NCBI RefSeq assembly: GCF_003013715.1
Contig: NC_072813.1
Coordinates: 1,798,001-1,862,000, forward strand
DNA length: 64,000 bases
Direction of reading: 5' to 3'
Origin: Candidozyma auris
Lineage: Eukaryota; Ascomycota; Pichiomycetes; Serinales; Metschnikowiaceae
Below the pieces are notes generated by a model, which saw nothing but the letters and a program-made list of their open reading frames with translations, had not been told where the DNA came from and did no database searches. The translations under genes and the position numbers were made by a program. This document shows positions 1 to 9,231 of the stretch, piece after piece. Within the stretch, counting starts at the first letter, position 1. Each line of letters begins with the position of its first letter.

Positions 1-159
1 TTTAAGGTCTGCTTGGATGATTTTGGCCACATCTGCCGGGTTTCTTTCCTGAAAAGCTTTTAGCCCAGCGTTGACGGGCTCTGAATGTAAAAACTTGCAC
101 GAGTTGCCATATCGACAATTACCTTGCTGGTAGTATTTGCAAACTTGCTTTGGGGGCAT
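1..159 (-). CDS. CCCH zinc-finger protein, Nup42/AMO1-like nucleoporin (5' end only)
   Basis: The reverse strand is open from an ATG at 159 to the window edge, giving 53 residues. Residues 7-25 form a single CCCH zinc finger with C-x7-C-x5-C-x3-H spacing (CKYYQQGNCRYGNSCKFLH). The stretch after it, ending DVAKIIQADLK, resembles the region following the finger in fungal Amo1/Nup42-type nucleoporins, which act in mRNA export at the cytoplasmic face of the pore. S. cerevisiae Nup42 lacks this finger, so the family call rests on the filamentous and CTG-clade type. Only the N-terminus is visible; FG repeats expected further on cannot be checked. Another CCCH protein is possible. Confidence 0.7.
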   Translation of the reverse strand, partial: MPPKQVCKYYQQGNCRYGNSCKFLHSEPVNAGLKAFQERNPADVAKIIQADLK

Positions 160-393
160 GGTGCTTCGGACTTTCAAACTGGGACTGTAGTAAAAGGTAT
201 ATCGATATGTGTTGCCATACATGCAGGTCGTTTCCAACGACGAGAAGGTCTTCTTTCTTCATAACACTGAATCGTGGTTGCAAGATGTATGATTCTTACG
301 TCCTTTATGAAGAATCGATGAACTCCCTGATATGGCGAATGCAAAAATAGGTTAAATTTTTCCCTCTTCTCTCAAGTTGCAATAGCTGCAAAT

Positions 394-2259
394 CTAGGAC
401 AACCCTCGGCTTGTCTGTATAAATGTATCAGTAATGACATGTCCCTTCTGGTTACTCTCCATGAAGGCCTCCTTATAAAGTGGAAGAAGCTGGGAGATCA
501 CATCTTGTTTGGTGATTTCGCCTCTGGAGATCTTTTGGAGGAACCCTTCCATGGCTCTTCGCAAAAAGGGCTTCAGCAACGAGATTCTATCGATAAGGAT
601 GGCGTCAAAAGCAACGATTAGGGAGATTCCAAGAGAGGTGGGGATGAAAACTTCACTTTTGCCAATTTTTCTTCTTGTCACATAATTTCTCTGCGCTATC
701 TTTTCGACATGATCTGCAATAGTAGCATCTGTGCCAATTCCATTGGCGTCCATCAACGCAATTAGCTCTGCTTCTGTCATATAGTTTGGCGGGCTTGTCT
801 TGCCCTCTTTGACCTTACAGCTTGACGGCGTCACCTCCTCGCCTTCGGCGAATTCGGGTAGTTGGGCCAGCGACTTCCAGTCAGAATAAGGGTATACGTC
901 CAAGAAATTACGCTCCGTGACCTGAAGTCCCAGCGCTGTAAAGCGTTCTGAGCGCCATTGAAGGTCGACTTTGGTTTGTAGTCCTCGTGCATCGTCAGAG
1001 CAGCACGCTAGAAAGCGTCTCACGACAAACTCATACACCTTCCTCTGATCTGGCCGAAGAGTGTCGAGAGAGGCAGACTTGACCGGGTATATCGGCGGAT
1101 GTGCTTTATCATCATGCTTACCGCCTCTAGGAGGACGGAAACTTCCTTGAAGAAGCCTTGTGGCATGTGTCCCCCAATCCAGGCTCAGAGTTTGCTTGGT
1201 AATGTAGCCCTTGAGATCTAACTTGGCGGGAAATTGGTCTGTTTCTGTACGAGGATACGAAATATACCCAGCAGTATAGAGCAGCTCTGCAGCGTCGAGG
1301 GCTGCCTTAGCCAGCATTTTGAAGTATCTCGAGCAGCATTTTTGAAGGTCGACGGTGGTCAACGGTAGAGGCTTGTAATGAGAGGTAGGTTTCGTGGAAA
1401 CACCGACTATGCGAGGCTTCTGAGGCCCTTCAAGGAGCTGGGCGTAGATCACGTACACAAACATCCTGTCGAACAAGTGATTGCGAGACCACGAGAAATT
1501 CACCTTCTGTCCGTTTTTCGTTACCGCTAGATCTATACTCCAGAATGGTTCGGGCCTGAAATTCCTTACGCGGACGTAACGATCCACAACAAAGCTTAGT
1601 GTTGGAAACTGGCATGTTCCATACGAAACCACCTCTTTCTCTCCCACAAGGCGCTTACTCTTATATATATTGGTGAGAAACCTCGTGAACAGCGTCCCTA
1701 CACGGAGGTCGAACTCGGTACGGCACTCCACTGCCGCCACAAGCTTCATATCCAACGCTTTAGGGTTGTTTGCAGCAGCCACAATGTGCGAGGGCTCCAA
1801 GTGGGAAAATTGTGCTCTCCATGTTGTCTGTAAATTAAGACGTGGATTAGCCCCCTGTGCAACTGACATAATCTCCCATCCAATATATTCACCCTCCCGA
1901 TCGCAATCTGTCCATATCATGAGGCGATCTGCGTTTCGCGCCTCTCTGATGATGTTCTTCAGGATTCCAGCTCGCTGGTCTCTATCTGGAGGCGGTTTGG
2001 TTAAGAAGGGCGCGTCAAAGAGACGCCCTGGAGGGCATTTTCCCCAAGCGTATTCCGGGCCAAAGTCTGTAGTCATCACGTGGCCCGCCACTGCTGTCAT
2101 GGTCACGTCACATGGCCCTAAACCTTGAAAAGTATACTGGAAGTCGTAGTTCTTGACGTATTTGTAGAGACTGTTTCGGGGACGAGCACGACCACCAGAG
2201 AGAATGTTAGCGACTTCTTTGGCAATTGAGTTCTTTTCTGCCACGCAGAGCACCCTCAT
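394..2259 (-). CDS. TOP3: DNA topoisomerase III
   Basis: A 621-residue type IA topoisomerase, close in length to S. cerevisiae Top3 (656). The N-terminal TOPRIM domain begins with VAEKNSIAKEV at residues 6-16 and has the metal-binding DCDREGEY at 118-125. The catalytic tyrosine is Y335 in YISYPRTETDQF. The enzyme passes single strands through a transient nick; with Sgs1 and Rmi1 it dissolves recombination intermediates in the nucleus (known for the family). There is no C-terminal zinc-ribbon extension, as in yeast Top3. It is divergent from the SET gene, with only 130 bp between the two start codons. The ATG at 2259 matches the family N-terminus (M-x-VLCVAEKN). Confidence 0.97.
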   Translation of the reverse strand: MRVLCVAEKNSIAKEVANILSGGRARPRNSLYKYVKNYDFQYTFQGLGPCDVTMTAVAGHVMTTDFGPEYAWGKCPPGRLFDAPFLTKPPPDRDQRAGILKNIIREARNADRLMIWTDCDREGEYIGWEIMSVAQGANPRLNLQTTWRAQFSHLEPSHIVAAANNPKALDMKLVAAVECRTEFDLRVGTLFTRFLTNIYKSKRLVGEKEVVSYGTCQFPTLSFVVDRYVRVRNFRPEPFWSIDLAVTKNGQKVNFSWSRNHLFDRMFVYVIYAQLLEGPQKPRIVGVSTKPTSHYKPLPLTTVDLQKCCSRYFKMLAKAALDAAELLYTAGYISYPRTETDQFPAKLDLKGYITKQTLSLDWGTHATRLLQGSFRPPRGGKHDDKAHPPIYPVKSASLDTLRPDQRKVYEFVVRRFLACCSDDARGLQTKVDLQWRSERFTALGLQVTERNFLDVYPYSDWKSLAQLPEFAEGEEVTPSSCKVKEGKTSPPNYMTEAELIALMDANGIGTDATIADHVEKIAQRNYVTRRKIGKSEVFIPTSLGISLIVAFDAILIDRISLLKPFLRRAMEGFLQKISRGEITKQDVISQLLPLYKEAFMESNQKGHVITDTFIQTSRGLS

Positions 2260-2389
2260 TCTTGTGGATTGGGCAAGGCTGCTCGTGGAGAAGAAGTGGT
2301 AGGGTTGATATCAACATACTGCAGGTAGAGTTCTGCTACTTGGAGATGCCACAACTACAGACTACTGCTTTCTTGTATGAATCAGATTT
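2260..2389. promoter_or_regulatory. Divergent promoter of TOP3 and the SET gene
   Basis: Both start codons fall within 130 bp, so the promoters must be shared or overlapping. No E-box or other motif named elsewhere in this window is visible here. Confidence 0.5.
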
Positions 2390-3670
2390 ATGAGGGATTT
2401 CGAGGCCAGATTGAACAAGCTCCTCACGTGGATCAATGAGTGTGTCCCTACAGCGGGGTCTGCTCCTTTTGTGTCTTCGAGGATCACAGTGAAAAATTCC
2501 CCCGACTCTGGTAGAGGGCTCTATGCTGTGGATCACATCAGAGCTCTGGAGAAAATCGTCACGATCCCACACTCCCTTTTGCTCAATTACACGACGGTTA
2601 TGGCGCATATATCGAAATTTGCACCATTTTCTTTGCAGGAGCCCTACTATGGCAAGGTGAATGTGCCGTCCACTCCTATAGATCCAGTGACAGAGATATA
2701 TAAGACTTTCTCGCTAGATACATTGCTTAGACTTCTGTCTTTCCAATTATTGGGCTTATACTTGGTTTTGGAAAAGAGACGAGGCGAGAATTCGTTTTGG
2801 AAGCCGTTCTTGGATATGTTGCCTGAGCTTGATGAGCTCTCTCTGGCTCCCATTGTGTGGACCATATTGAAGCATTCAGAGGCAGAGCACTTGACTAGAA
2901 TGTTGCCGAGATCCACTCGAAAACACACCAATGATGTGGTGAGCAGGTTCGAAAACGACTATAATAGAGTGTCAGATTTTCTCGGCTCTGCAACCCACAT
3001 CTCCAAAGAAGACTTCCTATGGGCGTGGATGTGTATCAATTCTCGTTGTCTATACATGGAGATGCCTCAAAAATCTGATGCTAGCGATAACTTCACGTTG
3101 GCCCCCTATGTGGATTTTCTAAATCACCTGGGCAATGATGAGTGTGGCATTAAAATCGATGCCCATGGCTTCCATGTGCTCACCTCCACACCTTACAAAC
3201 CGGATAGCGAGTTGTACTTCAGTTATGGACCGCACTCTAACGAGTTTCTCTTGTGTGAGTACGGTTTCACCCTTGCGTACAACAAGTGGAATTATGTAGA
3301 TATCTCAGACTTGATTATGCCTTTGCTTCGACCCCAACAGGTGGCTTTTTTGAAGGAGTCGGGCTATTATGGCGATTACACTGTGAACGAACAGGGAGCC
3401 TCATTCAGAACGGAAGTCGCCCTAGCGACGTTACAGGAGAATGAGCCGTCCGCATCAAGGAAGCTTAAAGCTTTTGTAGACGGGGTGATTGACGGCTTGG
3501 TCTATCAGAGCAAAAGCTGGCGTCTCCTAGGCCAGATAATGAAAAAACTCATCGGCGACAGTGATAAGAAGCTTGCGTCGGAGTTTCTGAGTCCTGAAGG
3601 CAGAGCTCTCGCAACCCTTTATAAAGACACCAAAATGATTGCCGAAAAGACATTGAAGGGGTTGCAATGA
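2390..3670 (+). CDS. SET-domain protein lysine methyltransferase (Efm1/Rkm-like)
   Basis: A 426-residue protein of the split SET plus Rubisco-LSMT substrate-binding class. Residues 36-46 (NSPDSGRGLYA) are the N-terminal SET motif. The catalytic core APYVDFLNH lies near residue 238, followed by YGPHSNEFLLCEYGF around 277-291, the expected cofactor and lysine-channel motifs. Yeast members of this class (Efm1, Rkm1-Rkm4) methylate lysines on elongation factor 1A or ribosomal proteins in the cytosol. The overall layout fits Efm1 best, but the exact member cannot be fixed by eye and this protein is shorter than S. cerevisiae Efm1. Its stop lies 11 bp from the PAN5 stop on the opposite strand. Confidence 0.85.
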   Translation: MRDFEARLNKLLTWINECVPTAGSAPFVSSRITVKNSPDSGRGLYAVDHIRALEKIVTIPHSLLLNYTTVMAHISKFAPFSLQEPYYGKVNVPSTPIDPVTEIYKTFSLDTLLRLLSFQLLGLYLVLEKRRGENSFWKPFLDMLPELDELSLAPIVWTILKHSEAEHLTRMLPRSTRKHTNDVVSRFENDYNRVSDFLGSATHISKEDFLWAWMCINSRCLYMEMPQKSDASDNFTLAPYVDFLNHLGNDECGIKIDAHGFHVLTSTPYKPDSELYFSYGPHSNEFLLCEYGFTLAYNKWNYVDISDLIMPLLRPQQVAFLKESGYYGDYTVNEQGASFRTEVALATLQENEPSASRKLKAFVDGVIDGLVYQSKSWRLLGQIMKKLIGDSDKKLASEFLSPEGRALATLYKDTKMIAEKTLKGLQ

Positions 3671-3681
3671 TTGCATCAAAA

Positions 3682-4728
3682 TTAAACCGATAGATTCTGC
3701 AAAGCAGACTTCTCAATGCCACGCTCGATTGAGATCTTGTTGTGTATCATGGATACCAACATTTTGTTCGTGGCGGTAGGAATGCTGTGCTTTTTTCCGA
3801 GCCCCACAAGGTACCCGTTGATAGAGTCAATTTCGGTCGTCTGCATCCTTCTGACATCCTCTCTCATCGAGGAGCTGTTTTGTGAAGTAGCCTTGCAAAC
3901 CTCCAAGACGGTATTTAGAAGGTGGTCAGGATCTAGTACCGTTGAAGAACCGCTGATCGCACTTAATTGGGTGTCAAATTCAGCACGAAAGCATCCTACA
4001 GCCTCCTGGATCACTCTTTTCATTATCGGCACCACTTGGACTCCCAACATCAAGTCACCATTGAAACAATCTAGCAACGCCGATAGTGGGTTGATGCAAG
4101 CGTTCACCACTAATTTCTCCATTTGGGTGAGGAGCATCTCATCCTGTGAAACATAACTTACATTGAGCTTGTCGCAATCAAGGAGAGCATGCACCATTAG
4201 CGGTGGTTCTTGGAGCGCTGTTTTGTTGCCGAAGGCTGGTGCAATTGTCAATTTGCCATATCCAACGTGGTTCACGACATTTGGTGTCAGTTTGAACGCC
4301 CCGTGAGAGGAGATGGCCTCGTAAAAGGCGGGCATATTTTGTGAATCCTGCCAGAATTTGCGTTTCAATGTGTCTACCATACCCATGCCATTCTGAAGTA
4401 TGAGGAGATTTGAATTTTCATCTAGATAGGGAACGTATGGGCTGAGGGCATGAACCGTTGCATAAGTTTTCGTTGAAACAACGAGATTTTCAATCCGCTC
4501 ATGATTTCGTTCTAGGTTTGGCGCAAGCGCACCATCGATTTTGGCGACAGAAGTGTCCATAGTGCCAGAGTCAGGTCTCACTACTGTGATTTTAGACCCT
4601 TCTTGAAGGTACAGATCGAGGCGCTGCTTCGACTTGAAGAGCAAAGTCGGAGCGACTTTTCCGATTTTAGCAAGCTCATGTGCCACAAGGGACCCCATGG
4701 CCCCTGCACCGAGGACCTTGACCGACAT
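3682..4728 (-). CDS. PAN5: 2-dehydropantoate 2-reductase (ketopantoate reductase)
   Basis: A 348-residue protein with an N-terminal Rossmann loop VLGAGAMGSLVAHELA at residues 5-20 and the ApbA/PanE C-terminal helical domain, including NACINPLSALLDC. Members reduce ketopantoate to pantoate with NADPH, the step that commits carbon to pantothenate and coenzyme A. The S. cerevisiae counterpart is Pan5 (379 residues). Its start codon lies 309 bp from the CAB5 start on the other strand, so two coenzyme A genes share one promoter region. The Pan5 assignment is by family. PanE-like paralogues with other substrates exist in fungi, so substrate specificity is inferred. Confidence 0.88.
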   Translation of the reverse strand: MSVKVLGAGAMGSLVAHELAKIGKVAPTLLFKSKQRLDLYLQEGSKITVVRPDSGTMDTSVAKIDGALAPNLERNHERIENLVVSTKTYATVHALSPYVPYLDENSNLLILQNGMGMVDTLKRKFWQDSQNMPAFYEAISSHGAFKLTPNVVNHVGYGKLTIAPAFGNKTALQEPPLMVHALLDCDKLNVSYVSQDEMLLTQMEKLVVNACINPLSALLDCFNGDLMLGVQVVPIMKRVIQEAVGCFRAEFDTQLSAISGSSTVLDPDHLLNTVLEVCKATSQNSSSMREDVRRMQTTEIDSINGYLVGLGKKHSIPTATNKMLVSMIHNKISIERGIEKSALQNLSV

Positions 4729-5037
4729 TTGGTGGGAAATGTATTGCTGAAGAAGTGGTTTCTGATGATTCCATTGATGCGGGTCTGCATATGAGTACTC
4801 TTCCCCGTGAGATATGATGCTTCCAAGTGGACTAAACGATTTATCAAGAAGTTAAAACAGAATTATGAAAGTGAACAAGCTGCTCTCGATAGCCTACTCT
4901 GTCCATCCCTGATCCCTTTTGCTTGACGTTACGCCTGCCTTAAAAGTTGCTGCCACCCGAAATCTCATCACGTGACTCCACTTCGTCTTCCTCCGCCTTG
5001 AGATTGTCGTATCTCCACGACTACACTTCAGTTTGAA
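4729..5037. promoter_or_regulatory. Divergent PAN5/CAB5 promoter with one E-box
   Basis: This 309-bp gap separates the start codons of two coenzyme A genes. ATCACGTGAC, a Cbf1-type E-box, lies at 4967-4976, about 60 bp upstream of CAB5 and 240 bp from PAN5. Co-regulation is inferred from the layout. Confidence 0.65.
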
Positions 5038-5769
5038 ATGCTCATTGTGGGTCTCACGGGCGGCATCGCCAGCGGAAAGTCTACCGTGTCGAAGGAAATT
5101 GCCGAAAGCGGAATTCCCGTCATTGATGCTGACGTCATTGCTAGACAGGTGGTAGAGCCAGGAAGAAAAGCGTATGATCAAGTTGTGGCGGCGTTTAGAG
5201 AAGATGTGGCAGGATTGGTCAATCCAAACGACTCGTCTCTTAATAGGCCTGCTTTGGGTAAAGCTGTTTTTGGAAAGCCTGAAAAGTTGAAAATTTTGAA
5301 CAAGATTGTTCATCAGGCAGTGAAAAAGGAAATTGCATGGCTGATTTTCAAGGCGTATGTGACTGGCAACAAGATGGTGGTTTTGGACGTGCCTTTATTG
5401 TTTGAGTCAGGAATTCACTCCATCTGTGGCGCTACAATTACTGTTTACACAGAAAAGAACACTCAATTGAAGCGTCTTTTAGAGAGAAATCCAGAGCTCT
5501 CAGAGGACGATGCCGCCAAGCGAATCGAGAGCCAGCTTTCGAACGATATAAGAAACTATAGAGCGGACATTGTTCTTGACAACAATGGGACTGTTGCACA
5601 GCTCAAGGAAAACGTGAAGTCTGTGGTTGCACAGCTTTCGCCAAACTGGTTTTGGCACTATATCGATCTATTCCCACCTGTTGGCTTCGCCTCTGCAATC
5701 TTTACTGTCGCCTTCCGTGCAGCTAGAGACTATTTTAAGGGTGCCACACCACCAAAAAAGAACATTTAA
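5038..5769 (+). CDS. CAB5: Dephospho-CoA kinase
   Basis: A 243-residue P-loop kinase with the CoaE signature: LTGGIASGKST at residues 6-16, VIDADVIAR near 32-40 and DVPLLFESG near 118-126. It phosphorylates the ribose 3'-hydroxyl of dephospho-CoA, the final step of coenzyme A synthesis. The last 45 residues contain a hydrophobic stretch (GFASAIFTVAF) followed by a basic tail, which may anchor the protein to a membrane; yeast Cab5 is found at mitochondria and lipid droplets. The gene shares its promoter with PAN5, and its stop is 24 bp from the VPS34 stop. The start gives the canonical N-terminus MLIVGLTGG. Confidence 0.96.
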   Translation: MLIVGLTGGIASGKSTVSKEIAESGIPVIDADVIARQVVEPGRKAYDQVVAAFREDVAGLVNPNDSSLNRPALGKAVFGKPEKLKILNKIVHQAVKKEIAWLIFKAYVTGNKMVVLDVPLLFESGIHSICGATITVYTEKNTQLKRLLERNPELSEDDAAKRIESQLSNDIRNYRADIVLDNNGTVAQLKENVKSVVAQLSPNWFWHYIDLFPPVGFASAIFTVAFRAARDYFKGATPPKKNI

Positions 5770-5793
5770 ACTCTTTGGTGTGTATTGGGTTCA

Positions 5794-8700
5794 TCAAGCC
5801 CTCCAGTATTGCGCTAAACTGTGAAGTGCATCGATAACTACCGGCAAAAATGCGTTGACGCTGTCGATGATGAGGTTTTGGAAATGAAGAATTGCCATTT
5901 CTTCCGTCATCTCTAGTGCAAACTTCTCCTGGACTTTCTCCACTGCCCTCTTGGGATCTATTTGAATGTCTGGGATATTCGCATTCAACATCAATTGGAA
6001 AAGATTGAGGATCAAGTTGCTGTTCCTTCTAAGCGTGGTGTACGTGATGAAGCAATAATTCTTAAAGATGTTGAAGTTTTCATGGGTCATGCCACCCATG
6101 CCATCAACAACCTGAATTGGGAGTTTCATCAACGGAGGAAATGGCTTGGGATCTCTTCCTAAAATATAACCGAAGTCTGCATGCCAGAATTTACCGTTTG
6201 GAGAAAGAAGCAAATTATCAAGATGACGATCACCTACCCCAAGCAAGTAAGTAATGACACAGTATCCAGCACATGACTTGACGTAGTTGTCCATGACAAC
6301 GGGAGAAACCCCCAAATCGCTAGAAATAGCGTGCTCTTGTTCTTGCAGCGGAATGCTATTTTTCTTCTTTCCAAGGACACTCTGTGACTCCGGCTCCTCA
6401 TGGTGAAGCTTTCTGCTGTGTAGCTGTAGGTATCTGAGAATGCCATTTGCAGGTGTGTTTGTTTGCAGATTGGTGTTTGTTCCCGTTGAATCATAAGTGG
6501 CAGTCAATACGGCATCCAAAGTTTCATTTTCGACAAATTGAATGAGCCCGGCAATGGGGCTAGTGGCCAAGATCTTGTATGGCGTGAGTTTCAAGTCCAA
6601 GTTCTCATTCTTCAAAAGCTGGTCCATCAAATTGATGATTTGAATCACCAACTGATCCTGTCTCAAATCGTCGCCGATCTTAAACATGAGGGGATATTTT
6701 CCATATTTGTGCTTCTTAGCACCACCAAAAATCTGCGACGAATGCGACGACAACAGCCTGTCTTTGTAGTTGGTGATAGTTTTGAATGTGATTTTGAGCG
6801 GGGCCAACGATGACTTGAATACTGATGATTCTTCGGGGTAGCAGCCGCAGATAATCACCGAAGGATCAAGTGGGAGAGGGAATGGATCTGGAAAACTGAG
6901 CATCTCATTCAGCGGATCCGCCAAATACTCACGAAGATATTGTACTTTCTTGGCTGTGGCTTCATTTCTTTTGAATGTGGTGCGTATCTTTTCGACAAGC
7001 CCCGTAAGCTTCTTGATAAATGCAATTTGACGCTTGAGATACTTGTAGTGAGGTAGCTTTCTTTTCAGACAGTGGGTTCTGAGCTTCTCAATATACTTGT
7101 TCAAGACCACGCCGTAGATAGCTCCGTTGACTACTTTAGAGTGGGCGGCTGTATCGGATGCATTGAGTTGGTCCTCGTTTTCCACTTTGACATACCAATA
7201 AAAGAAATTGCCCAACATTCCAGACTCCACAGACCGAAGAATCAAAAACTTCGCAAGAGGAGCTTTTGCCAAGGGCGCATCACCGTCTTCCAAGGTCTCG
7301 TACTTTAGTGCCTGAACAAGCTGCAAAAGGTAAAGTAGAAGCTCGTCGGCAGAGGCAATTTTGAGACGGTCCACAGCAAACTCGCGTAGTCTCATGGCGT
7401 AGTTGAAGATCTTCTCTATCTTTTGCTCCTCAGAGGTGTTGATCTCACGTCCAGATGCTCCTTTGGTGTCCACAAGACGACGACGTAGAGCAGCAGTAAG
7501 GTTGTATGGGTTGAATTGATTACTGAGAAGTTCAAGTGCATCGCCCATATCGATTTTTTCCACACTCCAGTACGGCAAGATCTCCTTCATGGCGTGATCA
7601 AGCTCTTGTTCATTTTCCCAATTAAAGCATTTTAAGAATTTTGTGAGAAACTGCCTTTGACTTTGCAGTGGAACAGCAGCGGTTTGGGCGTCTTCCTGGC
7701 CATAGTTTTTCGAAAAAAAGTATCTGTACTTCCACAACATCCTTTTTTCGTGGTCGGCCAAGGGTGCACTCAGCGGCTTTCTCAAGATCTTCCCTAGCTC
7801 GTCACGGTCTTGCGGCGATGGCTTCACCTCTTTATCTAGCAAGGAGTTATTGTTGATGCTGGTGGATAGAATGCTAAATTTTTTCTCAATCGGGTCCATT
7901 GGAGCCGGGCGAACTCCTGAGCTCGTCTGGCCAAGCACGCCAGCACCTCCTGGCACAGAGCCTTCCTCAGTGTTGAAGGTGTGGAGGGTGATGAGATCGA
8001 AGTCAGGGTCATAAAGCTTTTTAGGAGTCAATTCAACCGACGTGAGTACCATGGCACCCGCAGTCTCGTTATTAGTCTGCTGCGGTTTGTCTACATAATC
8101 ATTGGGGAGCAAGTTCACTGCTGGGTTGGGAAGCTCATATGTAACGTCCAGAAACACAATGGGCAAAGAGAAGTTTGGAAGCTCGACAAAAAGATGATAT
8201 GGAGCATCAAGGTCTGGTTTCTTTTCTTCATGCTTGAGCCTCTCCACAATGGGCAACAGAAGCAGGTCTAGCCATGCCTCTTTCGTCACAACGCCGTTTT
8301 CGTAGTCAATGAGTTTTCTTTCTAGCTCTGTGGTGCACTTATGGTCCTTGTAATTGACAAATTCCTGTTCCTCACGGAAAATGGGCACCTTGTACGTGCC
8401 CTTGCGAAGAGATCCGTTTTCGTGATTGAATAGTGATAAGGTTCCCTCGGCAAAGAAAGCAGGTTTTGTCTCTACAATCTCGTAGAGTGTGAACTTCACG
8501 TACGTCTCGAAGCTGGCTTGATTGTAATTAATAGGTAGCTTCAACACCGCATCCCACACCCTCTTGTTCCCTGTGAACTGCTTGTACGGCGTCTGCATTG
8601 GAGGCACGAGGATGTTATTGTTGCCATCGAGAACTTCGACTTTAACAAACAAGTCCGAGCACGGCAGAATCTGTGAAAGCACCTTGAAGAGATCTGGGTT

Positions 8701-8883
8701 TTTGTACTTGGCTGAGCTAGTGGCTGGTTTGAACGGGTGTGACGATTCAAGAGATCGTATTTTCACGAAAATGGGAATCAGGAGGTGCTTCGAAAGACCG
8801 AACGTGGCGGTATTTGTTGACAGGAGCTCGCTAAATTCGGAGCTGCTGCCCACTGGGGCCTGTGTGCCGCCATGAGATGCCAT
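5794..8883 (-). CDS. VPS34: Class III phosphatidylinositol 3-kinase
   Basis: A 1029-residue protein, near C. albicans Vps34 in length. An N-terminal C2 domain (about 30-300) is followed by a helical PIK domain (about 380-600) and a kinase domain ending at the C-terminus. Visible kinase motifs are GDDLRQDQLVIQ near residue 734, the catalytic loop GVGDRHLDNLLL near 886 and DFGYILGRDPKPFPPPM-type activation sequence near 903. It makes PI3P from PI on endosomes and pre-autophagosomal membranes with Vps15, Atg6 and partners. A polar insert rich in H, E and K (LHSRKLHHEEPESQ) lies between the kinase N-lobe and the catalytic loop, at a place where fungal members vary in length. Confidence 0.98.
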   Translation of the reverse strand: MASHGGTQAPVGSSSEFSELLSTNTATFGLSKHLLIPIFVKIRSLESSHPFKPATSSAKYKNPDLFKVLSQILPCSDLFVKVEVLDGNNNILVPPMQTPYKQFTGNKRVWDAVLKLPINYNQASFETYVKFTLYEIVETKPAFFAEGTLSLFNHENGSLRKGTYKVPIFREEQEFVNYKDHKCTTELERKLIDYENGVVTKEAWLDLLLLPIVERLKHEEKKPDLDAPYHLFVELPNFSLPIVFLDVTYELPNPAVNLLPNDYVDKPQQTNNETAGAMVLTSVELTPKKLYDPDFDLITLHTFNTEEGSVPGGAGVLGQTSSGVRPAPMDPIEKKFSILSTSINNNSLLDKEVKPSPQDRDELGKILRKPLSAPLADHEKRMLWKYRYFFSKNYGQEDAQTAAVPLQSQRQFLTKFLKCFNWENEQELDHAMKEILPYWSVEKIDMGDALELLSNQFNPYNLTAALRRRLVDTKGASGREINTSEEQKIEKIFNYAMRLREFAVDRLKIASADELLLYLLQLVQALKYETLEDGDAPLAKAPLAKFLILRSVESGMLGNFFYWYVKVENEDQLNASDTAAHSKVVNGAIYGVVLNKYIEKLRTHCLKRKLPHYKYLKRQIAFIKKLTGLVEKIRTTFKRNEATAKKVQYLREYLADPLNEMLSFPDPFPLPLDPSVIICGCYPEESSVFKSSLAPLKITFKTITNYKDRLLSSHSSQIFGGAKKHKYGKYPLMFKIGDDLRQDQLVIQIINLMDQLLKNENLDLKLTPYKILATSPIAGLIQFVENETLDAVLTATYDSTGTNTNLQTNTPANGILRYLQLHSRKLHHEEPESQSVLGKKKNSIPLQEQEHAISSDLGVSPVVMDNYVKSCAGYCVITYLLGVGDRHLDNLLLSPNGKFWHADFGYILGRDPKPFPPLMKLPIQVVDGMGGMTHENFNIFKNYCFITYTTLRRNSNLILNLFQLMLNANIPDIQIDPKRAVEKVQEKFALEMTEEMAILHFQNLIIDSVNAFLPVVIDALHSLAQYWRA

Positions 8884-9231
8884 CTGGGGAAATAGGTGGT
8901 GGTGATAAGAGGGTAGATATGTGATAATACTGCAGGTTAGAGGTGGCCAGACGACAGGGAGGAGGAAGTGTGTTTTGGTAAATTTAGGGATGATTTACCT
9001 AAAATTGCTTCTCTTTGAATCAAATTGAGTGAATTATTTCCAATTGGCTACTTTCACTAGTGTTGGGATTGGAAGGTGTGCTAAATCATTTTGCACCCAT
9101 TCGCAGAGAAAAGCTGAGTTCCACTTACTCGACCTGAATTCCCCCATAAACTCTACAATTCCTTGTCTATCCCATTCCCATCCTTTACTCTATATGGGCC
9201 CATGCTAAATACAAATACCTGAATGCAATCC
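8884..9231. other. Intergenic gap, VPS34 promoter side
   Basis: Lies between the VPS34 start and the stop of the histidine-phosphatase gene; both genes are on the minus strand. It carries short purine-rich tracts. No E-box or other motif recurrent in this window was seen. Confidence 0.4.
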
